The translations under genes were made by a program, and so were the position numbers. The notes under the pieces were generated by a model, which worked only from the letters and a program-made list of their open reading frames with translations, was not told the DNA's origin and did no database searches. Of a stretch of DNA of 51,279 nt, positions 18,900-27,483 are shown piece after piece (the first letter of the stretch is position 1; the number at the start of each line of letters is the position of its first letter). Origin of the DNA: a virus; IMG/VR virus record IMGVR_UViG_3300030098_004365, positions 3,136 to 54,414 of that record; one strand, written 5' to 3'.

Positions 18900-19694
18900 A
18901 TGTCTAAAAATGAAAAAACTAAAACTAATGGCCTTGATCTTGCGGTAATCGCAGATGACGCCAAAACAATGAGTGGATTTGGTTCGCTTAATATTGCAAG
19001 GGATACAGCTATTCCTTACATCAGCATTTTGCAAACTTCTAGTCCACAAGTAAATCCTTCTAAAGCAGAATACATAGAATCTGCTAAAGCAGGTCAACTG
19101 TTTAACACAGTTACACAAGAAACTTTTGACTCTATTAAAGTCATTCCTGTTTTCTATACTCTAAAATATGTAGAGTGGAAACCTAGAGAGCAAGGTGGTG
19201 GGTTTATTGCATCTCATGATGCAGATAGTGGAATCTTAGGACAGACTACACGTGATCCTATGACTGGCAAACAAATATTACCAAGTGGTAATCATATTGT
19301 TCAAACAGCATATCATTATGTGTTAATTTTAACTAACAGTGGGTACCAAAACGCTGTGATTAGCATGTCTTCAAGTCAGCTTAAAAAAAGCAGACGTTGG
19401 AATAGCTTAATGCTTTCACAAAAAATTAAGGGCCCATCTGGGTTATTTACTCCTCCAACATATGCTTTTACTTATGGTGTTTCATCTGTAAGTGAATCTA
19501 ATGATAGAGGAAGTTGGTTTGGATTCTCTATTGAAAAAGGGGAACAGGTTTCTGATCCTACCATTTATCAGGAGAGCAAAGCTTTTGCTCAATCTGCTTC
19601 TAGTGGAGCAATTGAAGCAAAACCTACGGAACCTAAATTAATATCCGACAAAAAACCCGAAACCAAAGAAAACAACGAAGACGTACCATTTTAG
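18900..19694 (+). CDS. Putative single-stranded DNA-binding protein
   Basis: 264 residues. The C-terminus is a flexible acidic tail ending NNEDVPF, the SSB-type tip that recruits partner proteins. The centre is beta-rich and aromatic (VIPVFYTLKYVEWKPREQGG, YHYVLILTNSG, WFGFSIEKG), consistent with an OB-like core. Context supports the call: it lies directly before the primase and near polymerase and helicases. The core is divergent from bacterial SSB, so this rests on tail plus context. Expected role: coating of single strands at the phage fork. Confidence 0.65.
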   Translation: MSKNEKTKTNGLDLAVIADDAKTMSGFGSLNIARDTAIPYISILQTSSPQVNPSKAEYIESAKAGQLFNTVTQETFDSIKVIPVFYTLKYVEWKPREQGGGFIASHDADSGILGQTTRDPMTGKQILPSGNHIVQTAYHYVLILTNSGYQNAVISMSSSQLKKSRRWNSLMLSQKIKGPSGLFTPPTYAFTYGVSSVSESNDRGSWFGFSIEKGEQVSDPTIYQESKAFAQSASSGAIEAKPTEPKLISDKKPETKENNEDVPF

Positions 19695-19719
19695 GTAGTT
19701 TTCAGAAACTGGAGGTTTC

Positions 19720-21234
19720 GTGGAAGTTGAGAAATTTAAATCTATATTTGAGGGTTTAGATGTGGCTTATGGTCAGCACCAGCCGAATGGTTCGCGTGCT
19801 GACGGTAAGCAGCAAGGTAAATCTTACATTGTTAGACAGGAGGTGACAGATGAGCTCTGGCAAAAACATTTGGCGGGCGAGGGTCCGTCTCTTGGGATTA
19901 TTCCTATTAGGGCTGATAATACTACTAAATGGGGATGTATTGACATTGATAGTTATCCTTTGGATCATTCTGCTTTATTCAGGAAGATCAGAAAATTGAA
20001 TCTACCATTAGTATATTGTAAGTCAAAGAGTGGCGGTGCACACTTATTTTTATTTATGAAAAAAACAATCGCATCAAAATTAATTAGAAATAAATTAGTA
20101 GAAATAGCAGCATTGATTGGTCATTCTAAATCAGAAATATTTCCGAAACAATCTAGTATATCATTAGAAAAAGGGGATCTTGGTAATTTTTTAAATTTAC
20201 CATATTATAATGGTAATAAATCAGTGCGCTATGCTTTGAAAGAAAATGCAACATCAGCAACATTAGAAGAATTTTTTGATATATATGAAAAAAATTCTGT
20301 AGAAAATTTAGATAGTATTGGGGTTAAACAAGCAGAAGTAGTGAAAGATGGGCCACCATGTCTACAAGCTTTATGTAGTCAAGGTTTTCCTCCTGGTACA
20401 AGAAATAATGGATTATTTAATATTGGTGTATACACTAAGAAATTTGATCCAGATAATTGGGAAAAGTTATTAGAGCAATACAATCAAAAATATATGCAAC
20501 CACCACTAGATCATAAAGAAGTGGCAACAGTTGTAGGGCAACTAAATAAAAAAGGTTATCAATATAAGTGTAAAGACCAACCTATTAATTCTTTTTGTAA
20601 TGTAAATGTTTGCAAGACAAGAAAGCATGGTGTTGGTGCAGAGAATGTGTCTCAACAATTAGGTTCATTATCTAAATTAGAAACAGAGCCGCCAATATGG
20701 TTTTTAGAAATACCTACTGATGATAATGAAGATGATTTAAAGATACAATTAACAACAGAAGAATTACAAATACAAACAAAGTTTCAGAAGAGGGTCATGG
20801 AAGTACTTACCATGATGCCTCCTTTGATGAAGGCGTCCGATTGGCAACAACTGGTTAATGGAAAGATGCAGAGCGCACTACGCATTCCAGTGTCAAACGA
20901 CGGATCTGTGTCCGGTCAGTTTTTAGCTCACCTCCAGGAGTTTTGTACTGGCCGTGCACAAGGACAGGTGAAAGAAGATATACTTTTACGTAAACCATTT
21001 ACAGAAAATGGTAAAATATATTTTAGATTACAAGATCTACACGCCTATTTAATAAGAAATAAATTTACTCATTACAGTAACACAGGACAGATTATTGCTG
21101 AGTTACGTAAAATAAATGGAGAACATAAATTCTGGAAACTAAAAAACAAGGGTGTTAACACATGGGGTGTACCATCTTTTGATGAACAAGATTCAGAACA
21201 TGAAGTTAGGAAACAAGATGCCACACCTTTCTAA
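19720..21234 (+). CDS. Archaeo-eukaryotic-type primase (AEP) with PriCT-like region
   Basis: 504 residues from a GTG preceded by GGAGG. The AEP active site is readable: KWGCID75ID77SY (metal-binding DxD) and KSGGAH108LFLF (the sxH motif), with LGNFLNLPYY after it. The part around residues 215-280 (CSQGFPPGTRNNGLFNIGVY) resembles the primase C-terminal helical domain. The remaining 220 residues contain a cysteine group (SFCNVNVCKTRKHG) and unassigned helices. It synthesises primers for the PolA enzyme encoded 2 kb downstream. The closest style is the TOTE/phage AEP branch. Confidence 0.85.
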   Translation: MEVEKFKSIFEGLDVAYGQHQPNGSRADGKQQGKSYIVRQEVTDELWQKHLAGEGPSLGIIPIRADNTTKWGCIDIDSYPLDHSALFRKIRKLNLPLVYCKSKSGGAHLFLFMKKTIASKLIRNKLVEIAALIGHSKSEIFPKQSSISLEKGDLGNFLNLPYYNGNKSVRYALKENATSATLEEFFDIYEKNSVENLDSIGVKQAEVVKDGPPCLQALCSQGFPPGTRNNGLFNIGVYTKKFDPDNWEKLLEQYNQKYMQPPLDHKEVATVVGQLNKKGYQYKCKDQPINSFCNVNVCKTRKHGVGAENVSQQLGSLSKLETEPPIWFLEIPTDDNEDDLKIQLTTEELQIQTKFQKRVMEVLTMMPPLMKASDWQQLVNGKMQSALRIPVSNDGSVSGQFLAHLQEFCTGRAQGQVKEDILLRKPFTENGKIYFRLQDLHAYLIRNKFTHYSNTGQIIAELRKINGEHKFWKLKNKGVNTWGVPSFDEQDSEHEVRKQDATPF

Positions 21235-21523
21235 ATTACCTAAGATTAAAAAAGGAATGTTAGCTGAACAAATTGCCATACAATTTTTATTAAAAGAAGG
21301 ATATTTTGTATTTAAAAATTTATATGGTGTTGGCCCAGCAGATCTAATAGCTATAAATGAAAAAGGAAAGGTGCAAATATTTGATGTTAAAAGTGAGAGT
21401 TATCGCAATACTTGGAAACCTGGAACAAGGATTCCTAGAGCATTAACTTTAGAGCAAAGAAAATTAAAAATGAAATTTATATTTGTAGACAAGAAGGGAG
21501 AGTGTAGAGTTGCCAAAAATTAA
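21218..21523 (+). CDS. PD-(D/E)XK nuclease, Holliday-resolvase-like
   Basis: I chose ATG 21218 (TTAGGA about 7 bases upstream) rather than ATG 21152; this gives 101 residues overlapping the primase by 17 bases. The core reads LAEQIAIQFLLKEGY (acidic helix), GVGPADLIAIN (first metal Asp) and VQIFDVKSES (DxK), the order found in small Hjc/endonuclease-like enzymes. Likely a structure-specific nuclease of the replication/recombination set. Its end overlaps the helicase start by 14 bases. Confidence 0.75.
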   Translation: MPHLSKLPKIKKGMLAEQIAIQFLLKEGYFVFKNLYGVGPADLIAINEKGKVQIFDVKSESYRNTWKPGTRIPRALTLEQRKLKMKFIFVDKKGECRVAKN

Positions 21524-23009
21524 TATAATACTAGGACCTCCAGGCACAGGTAAAACTGAAAACTTACTGAGGATTGTGGACCGGGAACTAAAGAATGGTA
21601 CTCCACCAGATCGTATTGCATTTGTAAGCTTTACAACAAAGGCAACAAATGAAGCACGTGATAGAGCAAAGATAAAGTTTAATTTAACAGATAAAGATTT
21701 TCCTTATTTTTGTACACTACATGCATTTGGAAAAAGACAAATGGGATTTACCAAAGCAGAGATTATGGACCATAAAGATTATGCAGAATTTTCTCAAAAA
21801 TATGGTGTTGATTTAAAAAGAATAACTGCTGATTGGGAAGATAATGGTGTTGTTAATACTGATAATAAATATTTAAGAGACATTAATAAATCCAAAATGC
21901 AGTGTTTAGAATTACAGGATTTTTATAACAGATCTAATTTAGAATATGCTTGGGAGGAATTGCTATGGGCTTATCGTTCTTTTGAGGATTATAAACAAGA
22001 ATATAATAAATTTGATTTTACTGACATGTTAACACAATTTGTAGAATTTGGTCACAATCCTCCACTTGATGTGGTAATTGTTGATGAGGCTCAGGATCTT
22101 ACTAAGTTACAGTGGAATATGTGTGAAAAGATATGGAGAAAATCTAAAAGGGTATATATAAGTGGTGATGACGATCAGGCTATATTTAGATGGGCAGGAG
22201 CTGATATTGAGCATTTAATTAATATGGAAGGAAATGTAAGTGTATTAAAACAATCTTACAGATGTCCAGTGAAAGTTCATCAGGTAGCAGCTGACATTGT
22301 TACAAGAATTTCTAACCGCAGATCTAAAGAATGGAAAGCTAGGGATGCAGAGGGAGAAGTTAGATTCCATGCTTATCCTGGTGGAGTTGATATGAGAGAA
22401 GGTAAATGGTTGGCTCTTGCAACTTGCAGCTACATGTTGAATGATATTGAAGATGATGTTCGTCAATTAGGTCTTCCTTACACAGTTTATGGCAAGTCCC
22501 CAATTAAACAAAGTTTACTTAAAGCTGTTAGTGCATGGAAAAGGTTAAATAATTTTGAAGAGATATCTTACAATGACGTTGCTGCAATTTACGAAAATTT
22601 AAAAAGCGGTGTTGGTGTAGAAAGAGGATACAAAACTTTAAAAACTTTAGAAGAGAATAAAACTTATGGTGTAGAGGAATTATCAATGCACCATGGTTTA
22701 ATGAATGCAGGTAGTCCTTGGGATGTGGCTTTTACCACTATAGGAGAAAAAGATAAATCATATATATTATCATTAGAAATGCACGGAGGTCTTGGAGTAG
22801 AGCCAAAAATTAATTTAAGCACAATACACATGGCTAAAGGTGGTGAATGCGATAATGTTATGCTAATGACAGATTTATCACGTGCCAATCAAGATGAAAT
22901 GGAAATTGATTCCGATGATACAAATAGAGTTTTTTATGTAGGGGCCACGAGGGCTAAACAATCGCTACATATAGTTCAACCACAAAGAGAAAGAGGGTTT
23001 ATAATATGA
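21510..23009 (+). CDS. UvrD/Rep-like superfamily 1 helicase
   Basis: 499 residues from a TTG start with AAGGGAG upstream. Motif I GPPGTGKT (9-16), motif II VDEAQD (D192-D196), motif III GDDDQAIFRWAGAD, motif IV QSYRCP, motif V STIHMAKGGECDNVML, motif VI VFYVGATRAKQSLH. All SF1A motifs are in order, so it should be an active 3'-5' DNA helicase. It is shorter than bacterial UvrD (about 720 residues), with a reduced 2B region. Works with primase and PolA; ATGA overlap with the next gene. Confidence 0.9.
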   Translation: MPKINIILGPPGTGKTENLLRIVDRELKNGTPPDRIAFVSFTTKATNEARDRAKIKFNLTDKDFPYFCTLHAFGKRQMGFTKAEIMDHKDYAEFSQKYGVDLKRITADWEDNGVVNTDNKYLRDINKSKMQCLELQDFYNRSNLEYAWEELLWAYRSFEDYKQEYNKFDFTDMLTQFVEFGHNPPLDVVIVDEAQDLTKLQWNMCEKIWRKSKRVYISGDDDQAIFRWAGADIEHLINMEGNVSVLKQSYRCPVKVHQVAADIVTRISNRRSKEWKARDAEGEVRFHAYPGGVDMREGKWLALATCSYMLNDIEDDVRQLGLPYTVYGKSPIKQSLLKAVSAWKRLNNFEEISYNDVAAIYENLKSGVGVERGYKTLKTLEENKTYGVEELSMHHGLMNAGSPWDVAFTTIGEKDKSYILSLEMHGGLGVEPKINLSTIHMAKGGECDNVMLMTDLSRANQDEMEIDSDDTNRVFYVGATRAKQSLHIVQPQRERGFII

Positions 23010-23299
23010 CCAAAGAAGAAATATTAGCGAAAGCTAAAGAAATCATTTCTAATGATAGAAATGAATCACACGGAGATGCATTTAAGAATCATGCAGAAAT
23101 TGCAGAGTTTTGGAATATATTTCTAGATGGTAAATTACAGCCAATGGCATCCATTACTGCGCAAGACGTAGCGATTATGATGATATTACTAAAAGTTTCA
23201 CGTTCCAATCAGGGAAAGAAATTTAACTTGGATAATTTTATTGACATGGCTGGTTATTCAGCAATTGCAGGAGAGATAGGTGACAGTGGATCTTTTTAA
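23006..23299 (+). CDS. DUF6378-like small phage protein
   Basis: 97 residues. The pattern SHGDAFKNHAEIAEFWN, TAQDVAIMMILLKVSR and NLDNFIDMAGYSAIAGEIGD is that of the DUF6378-type phage proteins: an all-helical domain often found next to nucleotide or DNA metabolism genes, of unknown activity. It overlaps the helicase (ATGA) and the polymerase gene (20 bases), so it is co-translated with the replication enzymes. Confidence 0.75.
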   Translation: MTKEEILAKAKEIISNDRNESHGDAFKNHAEIAEFWNIFLDGKLQPMASITAQDVAIMMILLKVSRSNQGKKFNLDNFIDMAGYSAIAGEIGDSGSF

Positions 23300-25145
23300 T
23301 AAAAATGAAGTAAAAGCAGAATGGTTACATCCTACAGAATTTCCTTCTATGAAGGGAAGACAGGTAGTGGCGATAGATTTAGAGACATGTGATACTGATT
23401 TAAAGAAAATGGGTCCTGGTTGGCCTCGTAAAGTTGGAAAAGTTATAGGTATTGCCCTATCCAGTGGTGATTTTACTGCTTACTATCCAATTGCTCATGA
23501 TGGTGGTGGAAATATGGACAGTGAAGTTGTCTTAAAATACATAAAAAGCATCTGTGAGGATGAATCTATTCAAAAGGTGTTCCACAATGCGCAGTACGAT
23601 ATTGGGTGGCTCAGCGTGCTAAATATTGAAGTTAAAGGGTATATTCATGACACTATGATTGCTGCTGCATTATTAAATGAGAATAGATATTCATATACTC
23701 TAAATAGTATAGTTAGTGAGTATTTAGGTGAATATAAGGATGAAAAGGTTTTAAAAGCTAAGGCAGAGGAGCTAGGAATAGATCCTAAAGCAGAGATGTA
23801 TAAACTTCCAGCAGAATTTGTAGGAGAATATGCAGAAGCAGATGCCCTTCTTACTTTTAGATTACATGAAAAATTGATGCTAGAGATTAAAAACGATGCA
23901 TTAGAGACTGTGTATGACACAGAGTGTAGACTAATTAGGGTTATATTTAACATGACTAAACGTGGTGTTAGAGTTGATATGCAAAGAGCATTTGAACTTA
24001 AAAGAAAGTTACAGGTAAAAGAAAAAAATTATCTTAAAAGAATAAAAGATATTACTGGATCTGATGTGCAGGTTTGGGCAGCACGGTCAGTGGCCCAGGC
24101 ATTTGATGATGTTAATTTAGAATACCCAAGAACTGCGTTGGGTGCTCCTAGTTTTACTCAAACTTTTTTGGAAACACATAAGCATGAGCTTCCTCGTATG
24201 ATTACAAAAGCACGTGTATTAAATAAGTTACAAGGAACATTTGTTGATGGAATAGCTAAATATATTCATAATGATAGATTACATGCACACATAAATCAAA
24301 TACGTGGTGATTCTGGTGGAACTGTGACTGGTAGATTTTCTATGTATGCTCCTAATTTACAGCAAATGCCTATTAGAAATGAATTTGGATCTGAGTTACG
24401 AAAAATATTTATACCAGAACAAGGAGAATATTGGCTTTCAGCTGATTATTCGCAGCAAGAACCTCGTATTCTTACACACTTTGCTATTTTAAATAAAAAT
24501 GAAGGTGCTGAGGATGTTCAAGACGCATTTATAAAAGGATTAGACTTCCATAAACAAACTGCAGAGATGGCAGGCATACCAAGAAGATTGGCAAAAACTA
24601 TTGGCCTTGGTGTTATGTATGGAATGGGCTATAAAAAACTTGCTGTTGATTTAGATATCAGTCCGGTAGAAGCAAAAGAAATGCTTAAAGAATTTAGAAC
24701 TAAAGTTCCTTTTATGCAAGGTATGCTTGAAGATGTAATGAATAGGGCAAACAAAGTAGGAACAATTAGAACTTTTTTAGGAAGGAAATGTAGATTTGAT
24801 TTATATGAGCCTTCTTGGTACGAACCAGGTGTTTTTCATAAAGCATTACCGCTTAAACAGGCGCAAGCAGAGTATAATGGTCAAATTAAAAGGGCCGGTA
24901 CATACAAAGCATTAAATCGTTTAATACAAGGCACAGCTGCAGATCAAACTAAAAAAGCTATGGTTGATGTATATGAAAAACTTGGTATTGTGCCGCTTAT
25001 TCAAGTACATGATGAGTTGAATTGTAGTGTAAAATCTGATAAAGAGGCAGGAGAGATAAAAAATATAATGGAAAATTCTATGAAATTGGTCGTTCCTTCT
25101 AAAGTTGATTTTAAGGTTAAAGATAACTGGGGAGATGCAAAATGA
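23280..25145 (+). CDS. polA: Family A DNA polymerase with 3'-5' exonuclease
   Basis: 621 residues; GTG 23280 taken as start, GTG 23286 is an alternative. Exonuclease motifs: D33-L-E35, FHNAQYDIGWL, YAEADALLTF. Polymerase motif A: SAD389YSQQEPR; motif B (O-helix): RRLAKTIGLGVMYG; motif C: VH577D578E579L. It lacks the 5'-nuclease domain of bacterial Pol I, as phage enzymes do. At the position equivalent to E. coli Phe762 it has Leu443. No CxxCxGxG DnaJ-type zinc insert is visible, unlike the polymerase reported for phage HMO-2011. Replicates the phage genome. Confidence 0.95.
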   Translation: MTVDLFNKNEVKAEWLHPTEFPSMKGRQVVAIDLETCDTDLKKMGPGWPRKVGKVIGIALSSGDFTAYYPIAHDGGGNMDSEVVLKYIKSICEDESIQKVFHNAQYDIGWLSVLNIEVKGYIHDTMIAAALLNENRYSYTLNSIVSEYLGEYKDEKVLKAKAEELGIDPKAEMYKLPAEFVGEYAEADALLTFRLHEKLMLEIKNDALETVYDTECRLIRVIFNMTKRGVRVDMQRAFELKRKLQVKEKNYLKRIKDITGSDVQVWAARSVAQAFDDVNLEYPRTALGAPSFTQTFLETHKHELPRMITKARVLNKLQGTFVDGIAKYIHNDRLHAHINQIRGDSGGTVTGRFSMYAPNLQQMPIRNEFGSELRKIFIPEQGEYWLSADYSQQEPRILTHFAILNKNEGAEDVQDAFIKGLDFHKQTAEMAGIPRRLAKTIGLGVMYGMGYKKLAVDLDISPVEAKEMLKEFRTKVPFMQGMLEDVMNRANKVGTIRTFLGRKCRFDLYEPSWYEPGVFHKALPLKQAQAEYNGQIKRAGTYKALNRLIQGTAADQTKKAMVDVYEKLGIVPLIQVHDELNCSVKSDKEAGEIKNIMENSMKLVVPSKVDFKVKDNWGDAK

Positions 25146-26212
25146 GCATAAATAAAGAAACAAGAAAAAAAAGAATGGAAAACAAGAAGAATAGTTTTGC
25201 CATTAATCCGGAGCAAATGGAGTATGAGCGAAGAAAAGTACTTGAACAAATGTCTACGAAAATTGATCGTAAAAAGCTCAACAATATGGCAGCAGTTGCG
25301 GCGACAAAAGAACCGGAATATTTTGACGAAGAAGGAAACAAAAGAGAACCGAACTTGCGCATACTTTCACTCGGGGCAGGGGTACAGTCTTCCTGTCTGG
25401 CACTCATGGCGCAAGAAGGATTAACAAAACATAAACCAGATTACATGATATTTGCTGATACGGGATGGGAACCCTCATTCGTATATGAGCATGTAGAATA
25501 TTTAAAGAAAGCAATAACAATTTGTCCACTCATTACTGTAGAACGAAGTAATATTCGTGAGGATCTTATCCGTGCAGCGAACCCAATTAAAGGGTCAAAT
25601 GAGGAACATAAATCTTTCGCCGGGCGTGTACCAAATCCACCTTTATTTGCTGCTCGTCCTGGTGGAAAGGTTGGAATGCTTTACCGACAATGTACACATG
25701 ACTATAAAGTTATTCCTATTCAGAAAAAGATTAGAGAGATCTTGGGAGTAAAACCAAGACATAGAGTTAAAAAAGGAACAATCGTGGAACAGTGGATAGG
25801 CATATCTACTGATGAAGCAATGCGCATGAAAAACGCAAGACTTCCATGGTTAACATCACGTTGGCCTTTAATAGAAATGAAGATGTCTCGTATGGATTGT
25901 CTTCAGTGGTATCGTGATATTAAGAAACACCCCATGCCTGGTAAATCATCGTGCATAGGGTGTCCTTATCATCATAACGATCAATGGAAAAATATGCAAA
26001 AAAATTATCCAGCAGATTTTGAAGATGCATGCGAAGTTGATGATAAAATAAGACATGGATTAAAAAATACTACGGCGGAACTGTTTTTACACAAATCAGC
26101 TAAACCGCTTCGAGATATAAATTTCTTAGAGCCAAAGAAACAAGCAAGTTTATTTGGTGAAACATTTGATGAAGAATTCGCAGATGAGTGCGAAGGACTG
26201 TGTGGAGTATAG
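25142..26212 (+). CDS. PP-loop ATPase, PAPS-reductase/DndC-like
   Basis: 356 residues, ATGA overlap with polA. The PP-loop reads S76-LGAGVQSS-84, followed by MIFADTGWEP, a typical second strand of the PAPS reductase family. Cysteines C184 (YRQCTHDYK) and the pair C271/C274 (SSCIGCPYHHNDQW) could carry sulfur or bind metal. The first 60 residues are a charged helical extension. These enzymes activate a substrate with ATP, often to insert sulfur; phage members are annotated as PAPS reductase-like without proven substrate. A SufE-like gene follows 0.6 kb later, which favours sulfur transfer. Confidence 0.8.
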   Translation: MSINKETRKKRMENKKNSFAINPEQMEYERRKVLEQMSTKIDRKKLNNMAAVAATKEPEYFDEEGNKREPNLRILSLGAGVQSSCLALMAQEGLTKHKPDYMIFADTGWEPSFVYEHVEYLKKAITICPLITVERSNIREDLIRAANPIKGSNEEHKSFAGRVPNPPLFAARPGGKVGMLYRQCTHDYKVIPIQKKIREILGVKPRHRVKKGTIVEQWIGISTDEAMRMKNARLPWLTSRWPLIEMKMSRMDCLQWYRDIKKHPMPGKSSCIGCPYHHNDQWKNMQKNYPADFEDACEVDDKIRHGLKNTTAELFLHKSAKPLRDINFLEPKKQASLFGETFDEEFADECEGLCGV

Positions 26213-26316
26213 TGGCTAAAGTAGGACTAGCTAAACACAGAGGAAGACGAAAGCTTGGTAGGAAGAAAAGAAGAAAACGTTCTGCTAAGTGGAGAAATAA
26301 AAAAACAGGAAGGTGA
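26212..26316 (+). CDS. Tiny, extremely basic protein, 34 aa
   Basis: GTG start overlapping the last base of the upstream TAG. The 34 residues include roughly 17 Arg/Lys (KHRGRRKLGRKKRRKRSAKW) and no acidic residue. No ribosome site of its own is obvious, so it would be made by coupled translation. Such composition suits binding to DNA or RNA. It could be a chance frame, but its exact fit between two genes and absence of stops in Lys/Arg-rich codons argue for coding. Not recognised. Confidence 0.55.
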   Translation: MAKVGLAKHRGRRKLGRKKRRKRSAKWRNKKTGR

Positions 26317-26318
26317 TT

Positions 26319-26513
26319 ATGGAAAAGAAAAAAATAGAAGAAAGAAAAACAGCATTACAAACACAACATGATGATGTTGCACAAAAAATAAACCAAGGTA
26401 AAAATGCATTGGGTAATTTAGAGGCAACATTGATGGGTTTAAAAGGTGCTATTTCACAAATTGATTGGGTGTTAGGACTATTTGTAGACGAAACAAGCAA
26501 AAAGGACAAATAA
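26319..26513 (+). CDS. Coiled-coil protein, 64 aa
   Basis: ATG 26319 chosen because AGGAAGG lies about 6 bases upstream; a GTG two codons earlier is possible. The sequence is one long charged helix (EERKTALQTQHDDVAQKIN) then a short amphipathic part (LMGLKGAISQIDWVLGLF). The C-terminus overlaps the next start (TAATG). Function unknown; small helical proteins of this type often act as assembly or regulatory partners. Confidence 0.6.
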   Translation: MEKKKIEERKTALQTQHDDVAQKINQGKNALGNLEATLMGLKGAISQIDWVLGLFVDETSKKDK

Positions 26514-26794
26514 TGGATGTTTGGGACCCAAACGATAAAACGACGGTTTTCTGCCAAATAAAAAAGCTCATAAACACCCCGGTATCGGGGTTTAAGCGAT
26601 GGAGTGGTATGATTCTACCCGGGATATTAACCGTTTTTTACTTTTTTATATTTTTTTTAATATTATCTGGATGTGCCTACTTTCAAAAAGATAAAACTGA
26701 CGATGAAATAGTTACAACTGAATTACTACCACTAGAAATGTCACAAGATAAAAAAATTGCATGTATAAAATTAGAACCAGAGTGTGATGATTAA
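26513..26794 (+). CDS. Predicted lipoprotein, 93 aa (possible internal start)
   Basis: From ATG 26513 the protein has about 32 soluble residues, then a hydrophobic segment VFYFFIFFLILSGC ending in a lipobox LSG-C. Lipoprotein signals normally begin at the N-terminus, and ATG 26609 (with GGAG upstream) would give a 61-residue form starting MILPGILTVFYF. That form would look like a small outer-membrane spanin (Rz1-like). A hairpin lies at 26576-26591 between the two starts. Which start is used cannot be told; both may be. Confidence 0.55.
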   Translation: MDVWDPNDKTTVFCQIKKLINTPVSGFKRWSGMILPGILTVFYFFIFFLILSGCAYFQKDKTDDEIVTTELLPLEMSQDKKIACIKLEPECDD

Positions 26795-27197
26795 AAGAAG
26801 ATTGGATAGATATGTACAAGTACTTAGCAACATTGATGACTCTCAAGATAAATTCTTGTGGATTATGGATTTTGGAAAAAATTCCAGAGCCATGTCTGAC
26901 GACCATAAAGTTAAATCTTTTGAAGTTCCAGGTTGCCAGAGCCAAACATGGTTGGTCCCGCATTTTATTGATGATAAAATATATTTTACTGCTGATTCAG
27001 CTGCACTTATATCTAAGGGCATGGTTTGTATCATTGCGGATGTGTACAGTGGATCTTCGGCCCAGGATATAAATGATTTTGATCAGAAAGAGTTTGAAAA
27101 AATGAATCTTAGTACTTTATTAACACCAGGAAGAAATAATGGTGTTCATAGTATGCTGAAAAAAATTAAATCTTATGCTAGTCCCACTTCGCCTTAG
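26787..27197 (+). CDS. SufE-like sulfur acceptor/carrier
   Basis: 136 residues from ATG 26787 (a GTG one codon earlier is possible). It follows SufE over its full length: DDSQDKFLWIMDFGKN, then EVPGC50QSQTWLVP with the catalytic cysteine, YFTADSAALISKGMVCIIAD, the QDINDFD segment and LTPGRNNGVHSML. SufE takes persulfide sulfur from a cysteine desulfurase and passes it on. No desulfurase is encoded here, so the host's would be needed. Placed downstream of the PP-loop enzyme, it could supply sulfur to it, or support Fe-S assembly. Confidence 0.85.
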   Translation: MIKRRLDRYVQVLSNIDDSQDKFLWIMDFGKNSRAMSDDHKVKSFEVPGCQSQTWLVPHFIDDKIYFTADSAALISKGMVCIIADVYSGSSAQDINDFDQKEFEKMNLSTLLTPGRNNGVHSMLKKIKSYASPTSP

Positions 27198-27483
27198 CGC
27201 GTAAGGACCATCTTTCAAATGCTGCTGCATCTATATCTTTTTTAACCATTTTAGCACCATCTGGCACTTCGTTATATAATGCAATTACTTCACCATCTTC
27301 TATATGTACAATACCAGGACCACAAAAAGCATTTTTGTCATATCCTGTATTCTTTTTTTTAAGTAATCTTACTTCTTTCATACAAGAAGATAATGACTCC
27401 ATAGGAATATACTGTGTCATTTGTGTTTTTTGGTCATTCATGTTCCCGAAAACAAACATAAGTATCACGCTAATGACTTCCAT
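27178..27483 (-). CDS. Membrane-anchored or secreted small protein, 101 aa
   Basis: Last gene of the leftward cassette. Short hydrophobic N-terminus (MEVISVILMFVFGNMN) that can serve as anchor or signal, then a soluble part with two cysteines (SSCMKEV, AFCGPG) and HIEDGEVIALYNEV. Overlaps the preceding gene by 14 bases and the SufE gene tail to tail by 20. A small inverted repeat CCTTA/TAAGG at 27192-27206 lies at the junction. Not recognised. Confidence 0.6.
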   Translation of the reverse strand: MEVISVILMFVFGNMNDQKTQMTQYIPMESLSSCMKEVRLLKKKNTGYDKNAFCGPGIVHIEDGEVIALYNEVPDGAKMVKKDIDAAAFERWSLRAKAKWD

